Positions 9,995-19,094 of a DNA stretch of 37,899 bases are shown in pieces. The stretch's first letter is position 1, and each line of letters opens with the position of its first letter. The position numbers were made by a program, and so were the translations under genes. The notes beneath the pieces were generated by a model, which did no database searches, was not told the origin of the DNA, and saw nothing but the letters and a program-made list of their open reading frames with translations. This DNA is from Paulinella micropora (taxonomy: Eukaryota; Cercozoa; Imbricatea; Euglyphida): contig BJOX01000127.1 of assembly GCA_009731375.1 (NCBI GenBank), forward strand, positions 657,122-695,020. Reading direction: 5' to 3'.

Positions 9995-10898
9995 TTTGCA
10001 GTGCGTATCCATCTTTTTGTTTTCTACGCACACTGTTGCAAGAAGTCCTGGAGCGGCAGTGACTTGGTCGCGGCTGGCAGGCCAGCACGCAGTCAATTTC
10101 GACCATCTCATTAGCCACGCGGCAGCGGTACAACCACGCAAAGTCCGCGGGCAGCAGCGCATTCAAAGACAGCGGCCAGCACAGCAGCAAACCGCCCTCA
10201 ACCTGTACCGCCGAGCTTTCGGCGGGGCGGCCGCACGAGTGGCCGCGCCAGGGTGACCGAGCCTGCAGCAGTTCTGTCAGCTCCGGGCGAGCTACGCCCG
10301 CGTTGTTGGGCCACGCGCAGAAAGTATCTGTCGGCAGCAGCAGCCCCGGACGGTACACGGTTTCACTCCGGGCCCACAGCGCGGGCCGGAACGGCAGTGC
10401 CTCTGCACTCGCCGGCACAGACTCCGGCGACTCGCTCCACTCGAGAGAGGTGTAGGCTACAAAGCAGAAGTCCGCATTGCCAATGTACCCGCCGTACGCA
10501 GCGTCGTACAAGTACGCTCACGACAGCTCCAGGGGGCTGCCATCATTGTCAATATGAGACAGGCACGACCAGTACACGGACTGGTCGAGCACGGCGCCAT
10601 CCTGTGAGCTAGAGATCTTGAGCGCCCAGGAACAGTCGATGGCACACTCAAAGGTGCGCAGGCCGCACACAAAAGTAACGGCCAGCAGCAACTCGCACGC
10701 GGGGCCGGCGTTGTCGCTCGCGCAGGTGCACACGGGCGCACCTCCTGCGAACAAGGGACCGCAGACGCCCTTGTTGCTGCAGGACGGGTCGTCTTGTCCC
10801 GCCAGCCCCCGGCACGTCACGCACTGCGGCTCGGCCTCCGTCGCACTGGACAGGTCCAAATAGCCCTGCACGCACGCGCACTGGCGCGGGCCAGAACT
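9995..10898 (-). pseudogene. EGF-like Cys-rich protein, interrupted
   Basis: Read leftward from the large gap, the frame shows Cys-rich modules: QCACVQGY, then CVTC, then SNKGVCGPLFAG and CTCASDNAGPACE, whose C-x-C-x8-C spacing fits the end of an EGF-like module. A beta-rich region follows. An in-frame TGA stands at about 10,515, after GSPLELS; the same frame then continues as YDAAYGGYIGNADFCFVAYT for about 150 residues. Near 10,060 a 20-base segment absent from the copy at 8.96 kb shifts the frame. The N-terminus is in the 514-base gap, so a signal peptide cannot be seen. It is probably a secreted or surface protein in life. GC-rich, intronless, and part of the virus-like block. Confidence 0.55.
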
Positions 10899-11412
10899 NN
10901 NNNNNNNNNNNNNNNNNNNNNNNNNNNNNNNNNNNNNNNNNNNNNNNNNNNNNNNNNNNNNNNNNNNNNNNNNNNNNNNNNNNNNNNNNNNNNNNNNNNN
11001 NNNNNNNNNNNNNNNNNNNNNNNNNNNNNNNNNNNNNNNNNNNNNNNNNNNNNNNNNNNNNNNNNNNNNNNNNNNNNNNNNNNNNNNNNNNNNNNNNNNN
11101 NNNNNNNNNNNNNNNNNNNNNNNNNNNNNNNNNNNNNNNNNNNNNNNNNNNNNNNNNNNNNNNNNNNNNNNNNNNNNNNNNNNNNNNNNNNNNNNNNNNN
11201 NNNNNNNNNNNNNNNNNNNNNNNNNNNNNNNNNNNNNNNNNNNNNNNNNNNNNNNNNNNNNNNNNNNNNNNNNNNNNNNNNNNNNNNNNNNNNNNNNNNN
11301 NNNNNNNNNNNNNNNNNNNNNNNNNNNNNNNNNNNNNNNNNNNNNNNNNNNNNNNNNNNNNNNNNNNNNNNNNNNNNNNNNNNNNNNNNNNNNNNNNNNN
11401 NNNNNNNNNNNN
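10899..11412. other. Assembly gap, 514 N
   Basis: Undetermined bases between the Cys-rich gene and the lipase. The start of the Cys-rich gene and the lipase promoter are inside or beside it. Confidence 0.99.
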
Positions 11413-11458
11413 GGCAGGAGGGCGGCGCCGGGCTAAGAAAAAACGAAAAAAGAAACTT

Positions 11459-12664
11459 ATGGAGAAAAGTGACAGGGGCCCAGCGATGATGTCTGCGCCA
11501 AAACACCACTACATTGCAGCTGCGATGCTGTCCGCACTGACTTCGGTCTCGGCCGATTGCCTACCCACGATCTTGGCTGCCAGCGACATAAATCCCCAAG
11601 ACCTGATAATGGCGCTGGACCCGGCCAAAACAGACTACCCAGTCGATATTGCTTTGGCCGAAAGATTGAACAGAGAATTGTTGGAGAATCACACCGATTT
11701 TTGCCAACGCCTGGTCCTGGGTGTTCAGGATTGCTGGTACAGGTGTACGGCGCCTCCTCCTGCAAAGAAAATCGTAAGCGTGCCGGCCCAAAAATTTCAT
11801 TACCCCAGGCTCGAGATTAGCTGCACTCTCTGGCAAATAGAAAAGGTCGCAGTGATGGTGATCAGGGCTACGTTCAGGGCTCCCAACAGGTGGACGGACC
11901 TGCAGGTATACCCTAGGCACCTCAAGGGCCTGGGCAAATACCCCCGGAACCTGGTGCAGAACGCCCTAGCCCAAATAGCCTCATCGGACCAACAGGCGGA
12001 CCCTCGCATCCACAGTGGGTTCTTGAACGCGGTGCGCTGTTGCGCAATCAACAGATGTCTAGAGGAGCTAAAAAAGGAGAAAGAGTGGGGCAAGCTGTGG
12101 TGCATAGGCATGTCGCTCGGGGGCGCGCTGTGTACGCTAACAGCTCTCGTGGCCACGGAAATGTTTATGGGCCAAGACATACACTGCATTAGCCTGGGCG
12201 CGCCCCAGGTTGGCGGCAAGTGCGCCAATACTCTGTTATTAAAGCGCTTGGGCAGAAGTGAACAGGCAGAAAGAAGCTGGACCCGCCTTTTCAGGGACAA
12301 CGATCGTATCTGCCGTTTGCCGGGAGAAATTTGGGGCCTCGGCTTTTATAAGCACCCCAAGCAATTACCTGGATATTTCAACTACAAGGCAGTCAACATG
12401 GAAAGCTTGGAAATCCAGACTGCCTGGACGAGATTCGACGCGTACACACGCGTTGCTATGGCACAGCAAGATCACGAATATGGTCATCACGCGGTCTACG
12501 CGAGTTGTCTCATGATTCTACCGCTGCTACAGGCGTTCCCGCACCACCGCCGCCAACGGCGCAGTGGCCCCACACAAAACCTATTCAGTTGTGGCAGGAC
12601 GGTCATGGTACAGAAAGTACGGGAGACGAGGGAGAGAGAGAAAGAAAACAAAAGCAGAATTTAA
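11459..12664 (+). CDS. Class 3 (alpha/beta hydrolase) lipase, intact
   Basis: A 401-codon intronless frame. The nucleophile elbow is G-M-S-L-G-G-A-L with Ser219; the helix before it reads EKEWGKLWCI. The strand SLGAPQVGG is the usual F-G-x-P-R-V-G position of class 3 lipases. RLFRDNDRICRLP supplies the acid (Asp280 or Asp282) and the x-L-P that follows it. DHEYGHHAVY gives the catalytic His (343 or 344). All three triad parts are in the expected order and spacing. A second ATG at about residue 10 starts MMSAPKHHYIAAAMLSALTS, which resembles a weak signal peptide. The Arg-rich tail after residue 370 looks non-conserved. Class 3 lipases hydrolyse triacylglycerols or lysophospholipids; they occur in hosts and in several large DNA viruses. 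AT-rich DNA with an aaaataaaaa stretch follows the stop. Confidence 0.85.
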   Translation: MEKSDRGPAMMSAPKHHYIAAAMLSALTSVSADCLPTILAASDINPQDLIMALDPAKTDYPVDIALAERLNRELLENHTDFCQRLVLGVQDCWYRCTAPPPAKKIVSVPAQKFHYPRLEISCTLWQIEKVAVMVIRATFRAPNRWTDLQVYPRHLKGLGKYPRNLVQNALAQIASSDQQADPRIHSGFLNAVRCCAINRCLEELKKEKEWGKLWCIGMSLGGALCTLTALVATEMFMGQDIHCISLGAPQVGGKCANTLLLKRLGRSEQAERSWTRLFRDNDRICRLPGEIWGLGFYKHPKQLPGYFNYKAVNMESLEIQTAWTRFDAYTRVAMAQQDHEYGHHAVYASCLMILPLLQAFPHHRRQRRSGPTQNLFSCGRTVMVQKVRETREREKENKSRI

Positions 12665-12760
12665 AATAAAAACACGCGTTTTAAAAAAGAAAGTTAAAAT
12701 CTTCTAACCCGACGTTTTCTTTCTCTGCGGTCATTAAAAGCATTTTTTTGGTACGTCTAG

Positions 12761-12823
12761 ATGCCCCTACTCGCGGTGGTCGCCGCTGTACTGATATTTG
12801 CTGCACAACGGTTTTTTATTTGA
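12761..12823 (+). CDS. Possible 20-residue hydrophobic microprotein
   Basis: An ATG opens MPLLAVVAAVLIFAAQRFFI, then TGA. It would make a single membrane-spanning helix with one Arg. It stands about 100 bases after the lipase stop, in AT-rich DNA typical of the gaps between genes here. Frames this short arise by chance; the even hydrophobicity is the only support. Confidence 0.2.
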   Translation: MPLLAVVAAVLIFAAQRFFI

Positions 12824-12829
12824 AAACAA

Positions 12830-13104
12830 AGTTGGCGATAGAGTTGCATCTAACATCAGAAAAAAGAGAAAGAGGAATTTAGGAGGACGTGATTCCCGTC
12901 ATACTAACGCAAAAGGCATGCACATGCCCGGTCGCCATGGGCTGCCAAGGCCGGCAAACAGAACACTTACTATCCAGCCTCTCGTCGCCAGGAATACCAG
13001 GTTCCGACTATAAAACTAAATTCCGCCACCAACGCAGTTGCGTCTTGGACAAAAGAAAAAACCTAACGAGCGAACGCCGGCGGGCGGGGGGGGGGGGGGG
13101 GGGG
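12830..13104. other. Intergenic stretch ending in poly-G
   Basis: I see no gene in this stretch. It ends in about 20 G that lead into the 289-N gap. Confidence 0.6.
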
Positions 13105-13393
13105 NNNNNNNNNNNNNNNNNNNNNNNNNNNNNNNNNNNNNNNNNNNNNNNNNNNNNNNNNNNNNNNNNNNNNNNNNNNNNNNNNNNNNNNNNNNNNNNN
13201 NNNNNNNNNNNNNNNNNNNNNNNNNNNNNNNNNNNNNNNNNNNNNNNNNNNNNNNNNNNNNNNNNNNNNNNNNNNNNNNNNNNNNNNNNNNNNNNNNNNN
13301 NNNNNNNNNNNNNNNNNNNNNNNNNNNNNNNNNNNNNNNNNNNNNNNNNNNNNNNNNNNNNNNNNNNNNNNNNNNNNNNNNNNNNNNNNNNNN
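13105..13393. other. Assembly gap, 289 N
   Basis: Undetermined bases entered through poly-G, between the lipase and the MSV199-like gene. Confidence 0.99.
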
Positions 13394-13544
13394 GGGAGGG
13401 GAAAGGGAGACGGACTAACAAGAAGAGTGAGTTTTGCTTAGCGCGGGGCGGGGAGAGTAAAAATTGTCGACACTTTGTTGGTAATCTCTTGTCCGTCCAC
13501 TATCAGACGTACTGCCAGAACCACAATAGAGCCAACAACTAAAC

Positions 13545-15162
13545 ATGGACAAGCTGGAAGCGACCAGCGTAGCCCCCTCGCCGGTGGCGACGGTCGCCAC
13601 CGACGCCGCGGCGGCAATTGTCCCAGGTGGTAGCGGAGATCCAATGCACGTTTTTGACGAAAACAGGTTGCTCATGGCACTCTCACTAGACGATTTCGCA
13701 AGCATCAGGCGCGGCCCGGATGGATTCTTGTGCATTTCCGACGTTATTTCAATTTTTACTGAGTGTTCTGAAAGTTGCGCCAGAATGAAGTGGTCCCAGG
13801 TGGCACCGAAGTTTGGGCAATCGAATACTACTAAAACTAAAAGTGGCCCCGAGTGGCACCCGGGAGGTGAGCCACAACTTCCCGTGAAGTATTTTGCCTT
13901 TCCATACAGAAAGACGCGGGCCGACGGAGGTGTGGTTGCCCCAGTGAGAGGTGAACGAGGGCGAGCGACGGGCGGTGCCATGTACAAACTTTAGAGGCAT
14001 GCTGACCATTCTAAGTCAGCTCGACCACCCGCGCTGCAAAAAGCTGCGGGCGGAGATGGCGAACCTAGCTACGCGGGCCTCGACTGGCGACGAGGCGCTC
14101 GAACAGGCCCTGCCTGTGCGTCGACAAGTAATGCCACAGGAGCTACGTGATGCGATGCGAGCGGGGCTGGCCGGCTTTGACAAGGGACCGGCGGACGGGG
14201 CCCTGGCCCTGCAAACCGTGCTGATTATGCATGCGCAGCTCCAAAAAATGGTCGAGGCCAAAGAGCTGGCACTAAAAGACAAGGAAGCCATCATCACTCA
14301 ACAGGAAGCCCGGTTGGCGCTCGCGGTCCTGGCCTTAAAGCAACAAATGACAATCGCGCGCTTGCAGGAAGAGAATGCGTCCAAACGCCGGAAGCTCTTG
14401 ATAGGCGCCGTGCCCGTGATGCTCTCTGCGGAGGAAGAAGACGACACACCCGAGAACGAGCTGCGGCCCGCGGGCTCGACCTGCAGGGGGGACCCGCGCT
14501 GGTCGCGGATGATGACCGAACAAGCCAGAACTTTTTCCGAAAAGCTGGCGAGGTCCCTGACCCTGCACGCCAAGCACGTACGCGAACGGTACCTGGACGA
14601 AGCGGTGCCCACGGGAAACGAGAAGGTCGTCATCGATGCGGGCGTAACGCAGAGCGCCAACGAGGAGGCGTTGGCGGCGCTGCGGCAGGCGGTCGCAGAA
14701 GTGTTGCGCCCGGCGGATCCGGACGTCCTGGCCCGTTTCCAGACTATCAACGACACTCGGGTCTTCAGCGAGGTCGCGCAGATCATGTGCGCGCGGCTGC
14801 CCCGCTGCAATCTCAACAGCACTGCTATCCCACTGGCGCATTGGTTCTTGTACCTGGTCCATAAGAACGCCTGGGGTCACGGGGAAGACCTCGAAATAGA
14901 GAGCGAGCTGGAGGCTGCGACGGCAGGCGAAGTATCTGCTGCGCTCAGGTTCTTAGTGCGCAGCTTAGCTGCTTTTTCTTGGTCTGTGATTGGTTTGGTC
15001 CCAATAAAAAAGCTCTCAGAAAAATTGGAGGCAAAAAGAAAAATTAGTAGTCGTGGGGACGACGGTGTTCCAGTTAACTTGTCTTGCTCCAAACTCTCCT
15101 TTCCATTCTCCCGAAGGTTGTTGGTGCGCATCCGGTGGGAGGGAATATTAGTCACGTACTGA
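13545..15162 (+). pseudogene. MSV199/BRO-like protein in two frames
   Basis: The first frame (13,545-13,994) starts MDKLEATSVAPSPVATVATD, then has a helical segment VFDENRLLMALSLDDFASI and CISDVISIFTECSESCARM-W. The second frame (from about 13,980) carries TNFRGMLTILSQLDHPRC and KKLRAEMANLATR. This pair, a domain around -W-x(3)-P-K-F- followed by (T/C)N-x(2)-G-x(2)-x-I-L-x(2)-L-x(4)-x(3)-R-x(2)-x-A, resembles the MSV199/KilA-N/BRO group common in large DNA viruses, where it is linked with DNA binding. A coiled coil (about 14,230-14,400, LQKMVEAKELALKDKEAIIT) and a helical C-terminal part follow. The frames overlap at 13,951-13,994, so one indel or a programmed shift separates them. The last 50 or so codons, after about 15,000, look non-conserved. 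Confidence 0.6.
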
Positions 15163-15236
15163 ATGTGACCTCTCTCCCCCCCACCAGTAGCTGGCTCCCA
15201 CCTCTCCACAACCTTTGGGTGGGGGACAGAAAGAGA

Positions 15237-15293
15237 GGGGGGGGGGGGGGGGGGGGGGGGGGGAGGGGGANNNNNNNNNNCCCCCCCCCCCCC
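15237..15293. other. Poly-G, 10-N gap, poly-C
   Basis: About 27 G with one A, ten N, then 13 C. The change from G to C over the gap could be a hairpin or a wrong join. The 15.3-15.7 kb stretch after it is AT-rich and holds a C9 tract at 15,416; I see no gene in it. Confidence 0.9.
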
Positions 15294-15694
15294 TGTGTTT
15301 AGCCTATTTCTTGTGTGTCTCACAGAAAAAAAGGCGGAACACAAACAAAAGTACAAACAAGTAAAAGAAAAAGTGCAAAGACAGCTCTTTACACAAAAAA
15401 TATTTAACAACTCGCCCCCCCCCCTACATGATTCCGTGCAGTCCAGTGGCTTTAGAAGCACAAGCATTTTTTTACCAACAGGCTATGGTAAATATTCAAA
15501 GGTATCTGTTGAGTCCATGACCACGTGACATCGCTTGGTGCCGAGCAACGTCACTGTCTGCTGCAGGCGGTGGCGCTGCGGACTGTTGCACTTGGAAGTA
15601 GTACAACGAACAGATCGAGAAGTGTTCTTTAAAAATAAAATCTGTGACCGGCCACTGGCACTGTGTCTAATCGCTGTCATGTTTTCCTCGCGCC

Positions 15695-15696
<2 letters not shown>

Positions 15697-15734
<38 letters not shown>

Positions 15735-16003
15735 NNNNNNNNNNNNNNNNNNNNNNNNNNNNNNNNNNNNNNNNNNNNNNNNNNNNNNNNNNNNNNNNNN
15801 NNNNNNNNNNNNNNNNNNNNNNNNNNNNNNNNNNNNNNNNNNNNNNNNNNNNNNNNNNNNNNNNNNNNNNNNNNNNNNNNNNNNNNNNNNNNNNNNNNNN
15901 NNNNNNNNNNNNNNNNNNNNNNNNNNNNNNNNNNNNNNNNNNNNNNNNNNNNNNNNNNNNNNNNNNNNNNNNNNNNNNNNNNNNNNNNNNNNNNNNNNNN
16001 NNN
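15697..16003. other. Poly-C run and 269-N gap
   Basis: About 38 C then 269 N, ending in cccccc. Sequence upstream of the small 16 kb gene is lost here. Confidence 0.98.
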
Positions 16004-16036
16004 CCCCCCATTCCCAACAAAAATTAATTTGCGTTC

Positions 16037-16371
16037 ATGCAGGAGTCTACCACCAAATACAGTTTTGAACCCCGCACGCTGGCCCCCATCGTGGTCGCGA
16101 CCTCTGGCAGAGCAGTGCTCACGGCTTGATAGCCGCCGACACCACGTGGGAAGAGCTCCTAGACCCGCGCCTCCACCTGCTGAGCTCGGGCTCGTACCGC
16201 GCCGCCTGCATCAAACACCTAGGCCTGAACGCGCTCAAGCACGCCACCAGCTACTGGAGCACCGCGCGCCAGCGGTACGTTCACTTTCTGGACCTGCCGC
16301 AGTACCCCGTCACGGGGTTGTACGCCCATTGCCAATACCACAACGGCCGCCACGCAAGCTTCGTAGCCTAA
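16037..16371 (+). pseudogene. Small protein of about 110 residues, one frameshift
   Basis: An ATG at 16,037 gives MQESTTKYSFEPRTLAPIVV and stops at about 16,123. An overlapping frame from about 16,115 continues DTTWEELLDPRLHLLSSGSY and ends NGRHASFVA at 16,371. One base gained or lost near 16,115 would make these one protein. GC-rich, intronless and followed by an AT-rich palindrome. I do not recognise it. It converges with the membrane-protein gene on the other strand. Confidence 0.45.
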
Positions 16372-16377
16372 GGCCGG

Positions 16378-16450
16378 TCTTTTGTTTTTCTTGTTTGGTC
16401 TTTTCTTTTTAATTAAAAACAAAAAAGAAAGTAAAACAGATTTTCAGCCA
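16378..16450. terminator. AT-rich palindrome between convergent genes
   Basis: tctttttaattaaaaaca is a near-perfect palindrome (TTTTTAATTAAAAA core) placed between the stop of the plus-strand small gene and the end of the minus-strand membrane-protein gene. A bidirectional 3'-end signal would fit; hairpin 3' ends are known in several large DNA viruses. This is inference from position. Confidence 0.3.
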
Positions 16451-16566
16451 AAACTTACACCTTTAAATGGAACGGAAAAAAAAGGAATAGCCAAAGAAAA
16501 AAGAAACCTACGGTTTTGCGTTGTTTTTTCTTCTCTCTCCTCTTTTTTGGTCCCGCTTGCGGAAGC

Positions 16567-17535
16567 GTTAGATCACCTCCAGGTCTCGTTGCCCCGGCCG
16601 GGCGAGCATTGCAATCAGCAGAATCAGCCCGAAGGCCGCGGCGACGCCGCCCGCTACAGCTAGCCACACCGTTTATTGTCCGTCCCCCAACGGGCGCGCG
16701 CAGCCCGTGCCCGGGCAACACTTGCGTGCGCAGGCAGACACGCCCGCCGCCGTGAAAAACGCGACGGCGGCCGCGAGCGAAGAGCACATGAAGGCGGCCG
16801 CGAACGCCCCCGCCACGAGTCGTCTGTTGCAACGGCAGTGGCTGTAATCGTCATGGCAGGCCCCGAACCAGAAGATGCTCTCCCCGTTGCTGAGGCAGGG
16901 CGAATAGACGGTCCGCTCGATCGCCGCCGGCGGGGCAACAAGTACAGGCAGTAGTCGGTGCTGATGTTGAGGAAGGCGGCCAGCTCCGCGGGGGGGCACT
17001 CCCGGGTCGAGGGCCCAGCGCAGATCGAGTGCCGTCTGCGGCCTGGCCACGACGCCGGCCGCTACATGTGTAATGCTAGTCGACAGTGCCTGCAGCTGGT
17101 CGAGATTTTGATTGACGTTTGCCAGCATTCCGGCGCCCGAGTGGTACAGGTCAGTCAGATTTTTCTGTTTGGCCTTTGCTGCTTGTATGTCTGCCACCAA
17201 CAGGTTGTAGCGGGCCAGCGCCTCCTGGTAGACGTAGGCAAACTCTGCCTTGGCCTTGGCGCCGTAATCCTGGATGTCCTGCTGCAGCGCATCGGAACGA
17301 TTCGCCAGGTCGTCCAGCCAGTTCTGCGTATTGTGCCCAATGGCGCGGCTGGACGAGAAAGCCTGCATCGACTCCCTGGCCGCCAGATCGACCTGTGCCG
17401 CGAGGCCCACGGTGGACGCCGAGAGCTGCGACACCGTCTCTCCCAGCCGGCGGTACTGGGGCATCAGCTCGCTCTGCTGCTGCAGGCGCAGCTGCACCGC
17501 GTTGTCCCTGACGGCCTCGAGCCAGGGTCGTCGGG
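16567..17535 (-). pseudogene. Coiled-coil membrane protein, broken at three places
   Basis: Read leftward from about 17,535, the frame begins without an ATG directly beside the gag fragment, with a stop just upstream. About 150 residues form long helices (RRLGETVSQLSASTVGLAAQ; QKNLTDLYHSGAGMLANVNQ). A Cys-bearing segment (CLSNGESIFWFGACHDDYSH) and a hydrophobic helix (AGAFAAAFMCSSLAAAVAFF) follow. After an in-frame TAA at 16,673 the same frame goes on with a second hydrophobic helix and a short tail ending at 16,567. Between about 16,930 and 17,000 the sense appears to lie in another frame, with a G7 run at 16,989. The order (helical ectodomain, Cys region, membrane helices, short tail) suggests a viral surface or fusion-type protein, but I cannot assign a family. 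Confidence 0.5.
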
Positions 17536-18540
17536 CTTATCTCCCCCCCCATAAAGACGAGAAGCGCATCGCTGTCGCTCTCTTGTCCCCCTCCCTGATC
17601 TTCATCATCCTCCCTCTCTTCTTCCCTTAAAAGAGCTATGTCTTTCTTCCCTTTGCCTTTGTTTTGGCACTTCTTGTTTTTGCCTTTGGGGTCTTTCTCT
17701 TCTTCTTCCTGCTTATGGGGCTTCTTCTTGAGTTTCGGGCAATACTTCTTTGTACGCCGCACCTTCTCACAAGCATAGCAGGTGACTTTTAGCCACCATT
17801 CCTTCTTCTTTTTCAACATACCAGTCTTACCCCCACCCCTTTCTCGTCATCCTGATCATCCATCAGGAGGTTTGTTTCCTGTCCTTTCTGCTTCCTACGT
17901 CTCCTGTTCTCGTCATCCTCTCTGCTCTCCTCCCTTCTCCCTTTCCCTTTCTTCCATATCGCCCACTTCTCCCTCGCACTCTCCACTAACTCGTCATGCT
18001 CAGCTCTTAGGTTAGATGGAAGACTGAAGTAGTTAGATTCGTAATCGCTACCAAAGGCAGGGTGACACACGTTTAGCCAGCCTTTGTAGCAGTTTACGAG
18101 TGAACTCTTCTTCTTCAAAGGGATTGGTTCGTAAGCTCTCTACCTCACTTTTGAAGGCGAGGTAGTAGCTTAACCAGGTGTCTACGTTAGTCCCTGGTTT
18201 TGGGTAGATGTGCTCAAACTTCTCTGCGTTGAGATGTTTGTGCAGAGCTCCCACCGAACCAAACTTGGCCCTCACTAACTCTATCATCTCCATCGGGCCA
18301 GTGGGAGTCTTAGTCCTTAGGTATTGAACAACCAGAGTGTGTGAAAATGCAATAGAAAGCACAAGCTGCAAAGCACGCATTTTTTCGTAATACTTCTTCT
18401 TCTGTACTGCTTTCACTCTTATGGGTGTGCTCTCTTCGTCTGTCTTCGTTGTTCTCCCTTCTGCTTCTTCGCGTGTTTCTCCCTCCACTTCCTCTTCTGC
18501 TCCTTATCCATATCATCCCAGTCTTTAGGCTTTTAAAATT
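17536..18540 (-). pseudogene. Copia gag fragment with degenerate zinc knuckle
   Basis: Read leftward: a basic start (about 18,510), then a gag-type helical domain (YYEKMRALQLVLSIAFSHTL; MIELVRAKFGSVGALHKHLN; EEEFTRKLLQRLAK). In a second frame comes NCYKGWLNVCHPAFGSDYES, then a Cys motif CYACEKVRRTKKYC, which resembles a CCHC knuckle with the His missing, and an acidic tail ending LLVFMGGEISP. It runs straight into the virus-like block near 17,535. The frame changes twice. The same-strand remnant at 7.2-8.8 kb starts about where this one ends in gene order. Confidence 0.65.
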
Positions 18541-18691
18541 TGCAGTGGGACTTTCGTGCGTGGCCTAACTCTATGGATTATTGTACTACCCTGTCTTGTC
18601 TTCTGTTCATCTGTCAGTGTCTCTGTTTCTGACTCTGTCTCTGACTCTGTGTCTGGCGCAAGGGACAAAAACCTCCGCAATTGCTTCCCGT

Positions 18692-18976
18692 CTTAAACCG
18701 GCAACCTGGGTGCCCCCTCTTACCCGCTTGCGACTTTCCAACACGAAGAATTTAACAATACTGAAACAATTCCCGCCCGTCCAACTGACGACGTCACAAA
18801 AGATGTACCTTCCAGAATTGACCCACGTAACGTACGGATATGGATAAAAGTGGTAATGGTAAAAGCTGGTGCCACCAGTACCAGGATAAGTACTACAATT
18901 GACTGTATTAACAACTAATAATAATACTAACAACAGAAACACCTACTACTAACGGATAATTAAGTAATAATGGACA
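18692..18976 (-). repeat. LTR-like direct repeat, left copy
   Basis: About 285 bases align with 26,249-26,548 in the same orientation, from cttaaac to aatggaca, at roughly 85 percent identity by eye, with small indels. Shared blocks include aactgacgacgtcacaaaag and gctggtgccaccagtaccag. The 7.56 kb spacing and the position after pol on the minus strand fit a 3' LTR. No clear TG...CA ends are seen. It could instead be the 5' LTR of the gag fragment at 17.5-18.5 kb. Confidence 0.6.
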
Positions 18977-19010
18977 TAACTGAGGAGAAAGGGTCTAATT
19001 AATGTCCAAT

Positions 19011-19023
19011 GCTCCCCCTTAGT
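19011..19023 (-). promoter_or_regulatory. Polypurine tract of the copia element
   Basis: On the minus strand the bases read actaagggggagca followed by ttggacatt. Copia elements typically have a purine run of the type AAG-GGGAGA directly before an LTR that starts TGTTGG or similar. The aligned direct repeat begins only about 35 bases further on. Confidence 0.45.
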
Positions 19024-19094
19024 TAGAATCTCTTGCGAGTCAGTGTCCTACCACAATTCGTAACTAACAACTGTATCAAGTAGATAAACAAGCG

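Noticed and set aside
12889-13080. Plus-strand frame starting MIPVILTQKACTCP
   Set aside because: It runs into the poly-G gap with no motif and no support beyond being open.
14016-14880. Two long minus-strand frames opposite the MSV199-like gene
   Set aside because: They are shadow frames of a GC-rich gene; the plus frame has the recognisable domain and coiled coil.
16673-16673. Alternative genetic code (TAA or TGA read as an amino acid)
   Set aside because: The in-frame stops are TAA in one gene and TGA in another, and intact genes here end at TAA or TGA, so nonsense mutation is simpler.
17151-17819. One long minus-strand protein joining the gag acidic tail to a Gly/Ala/Arg-rich part
   Set aside because: The second half is the coiled-coil gene read in the wrong frame; the true helical frame starts at the junction.
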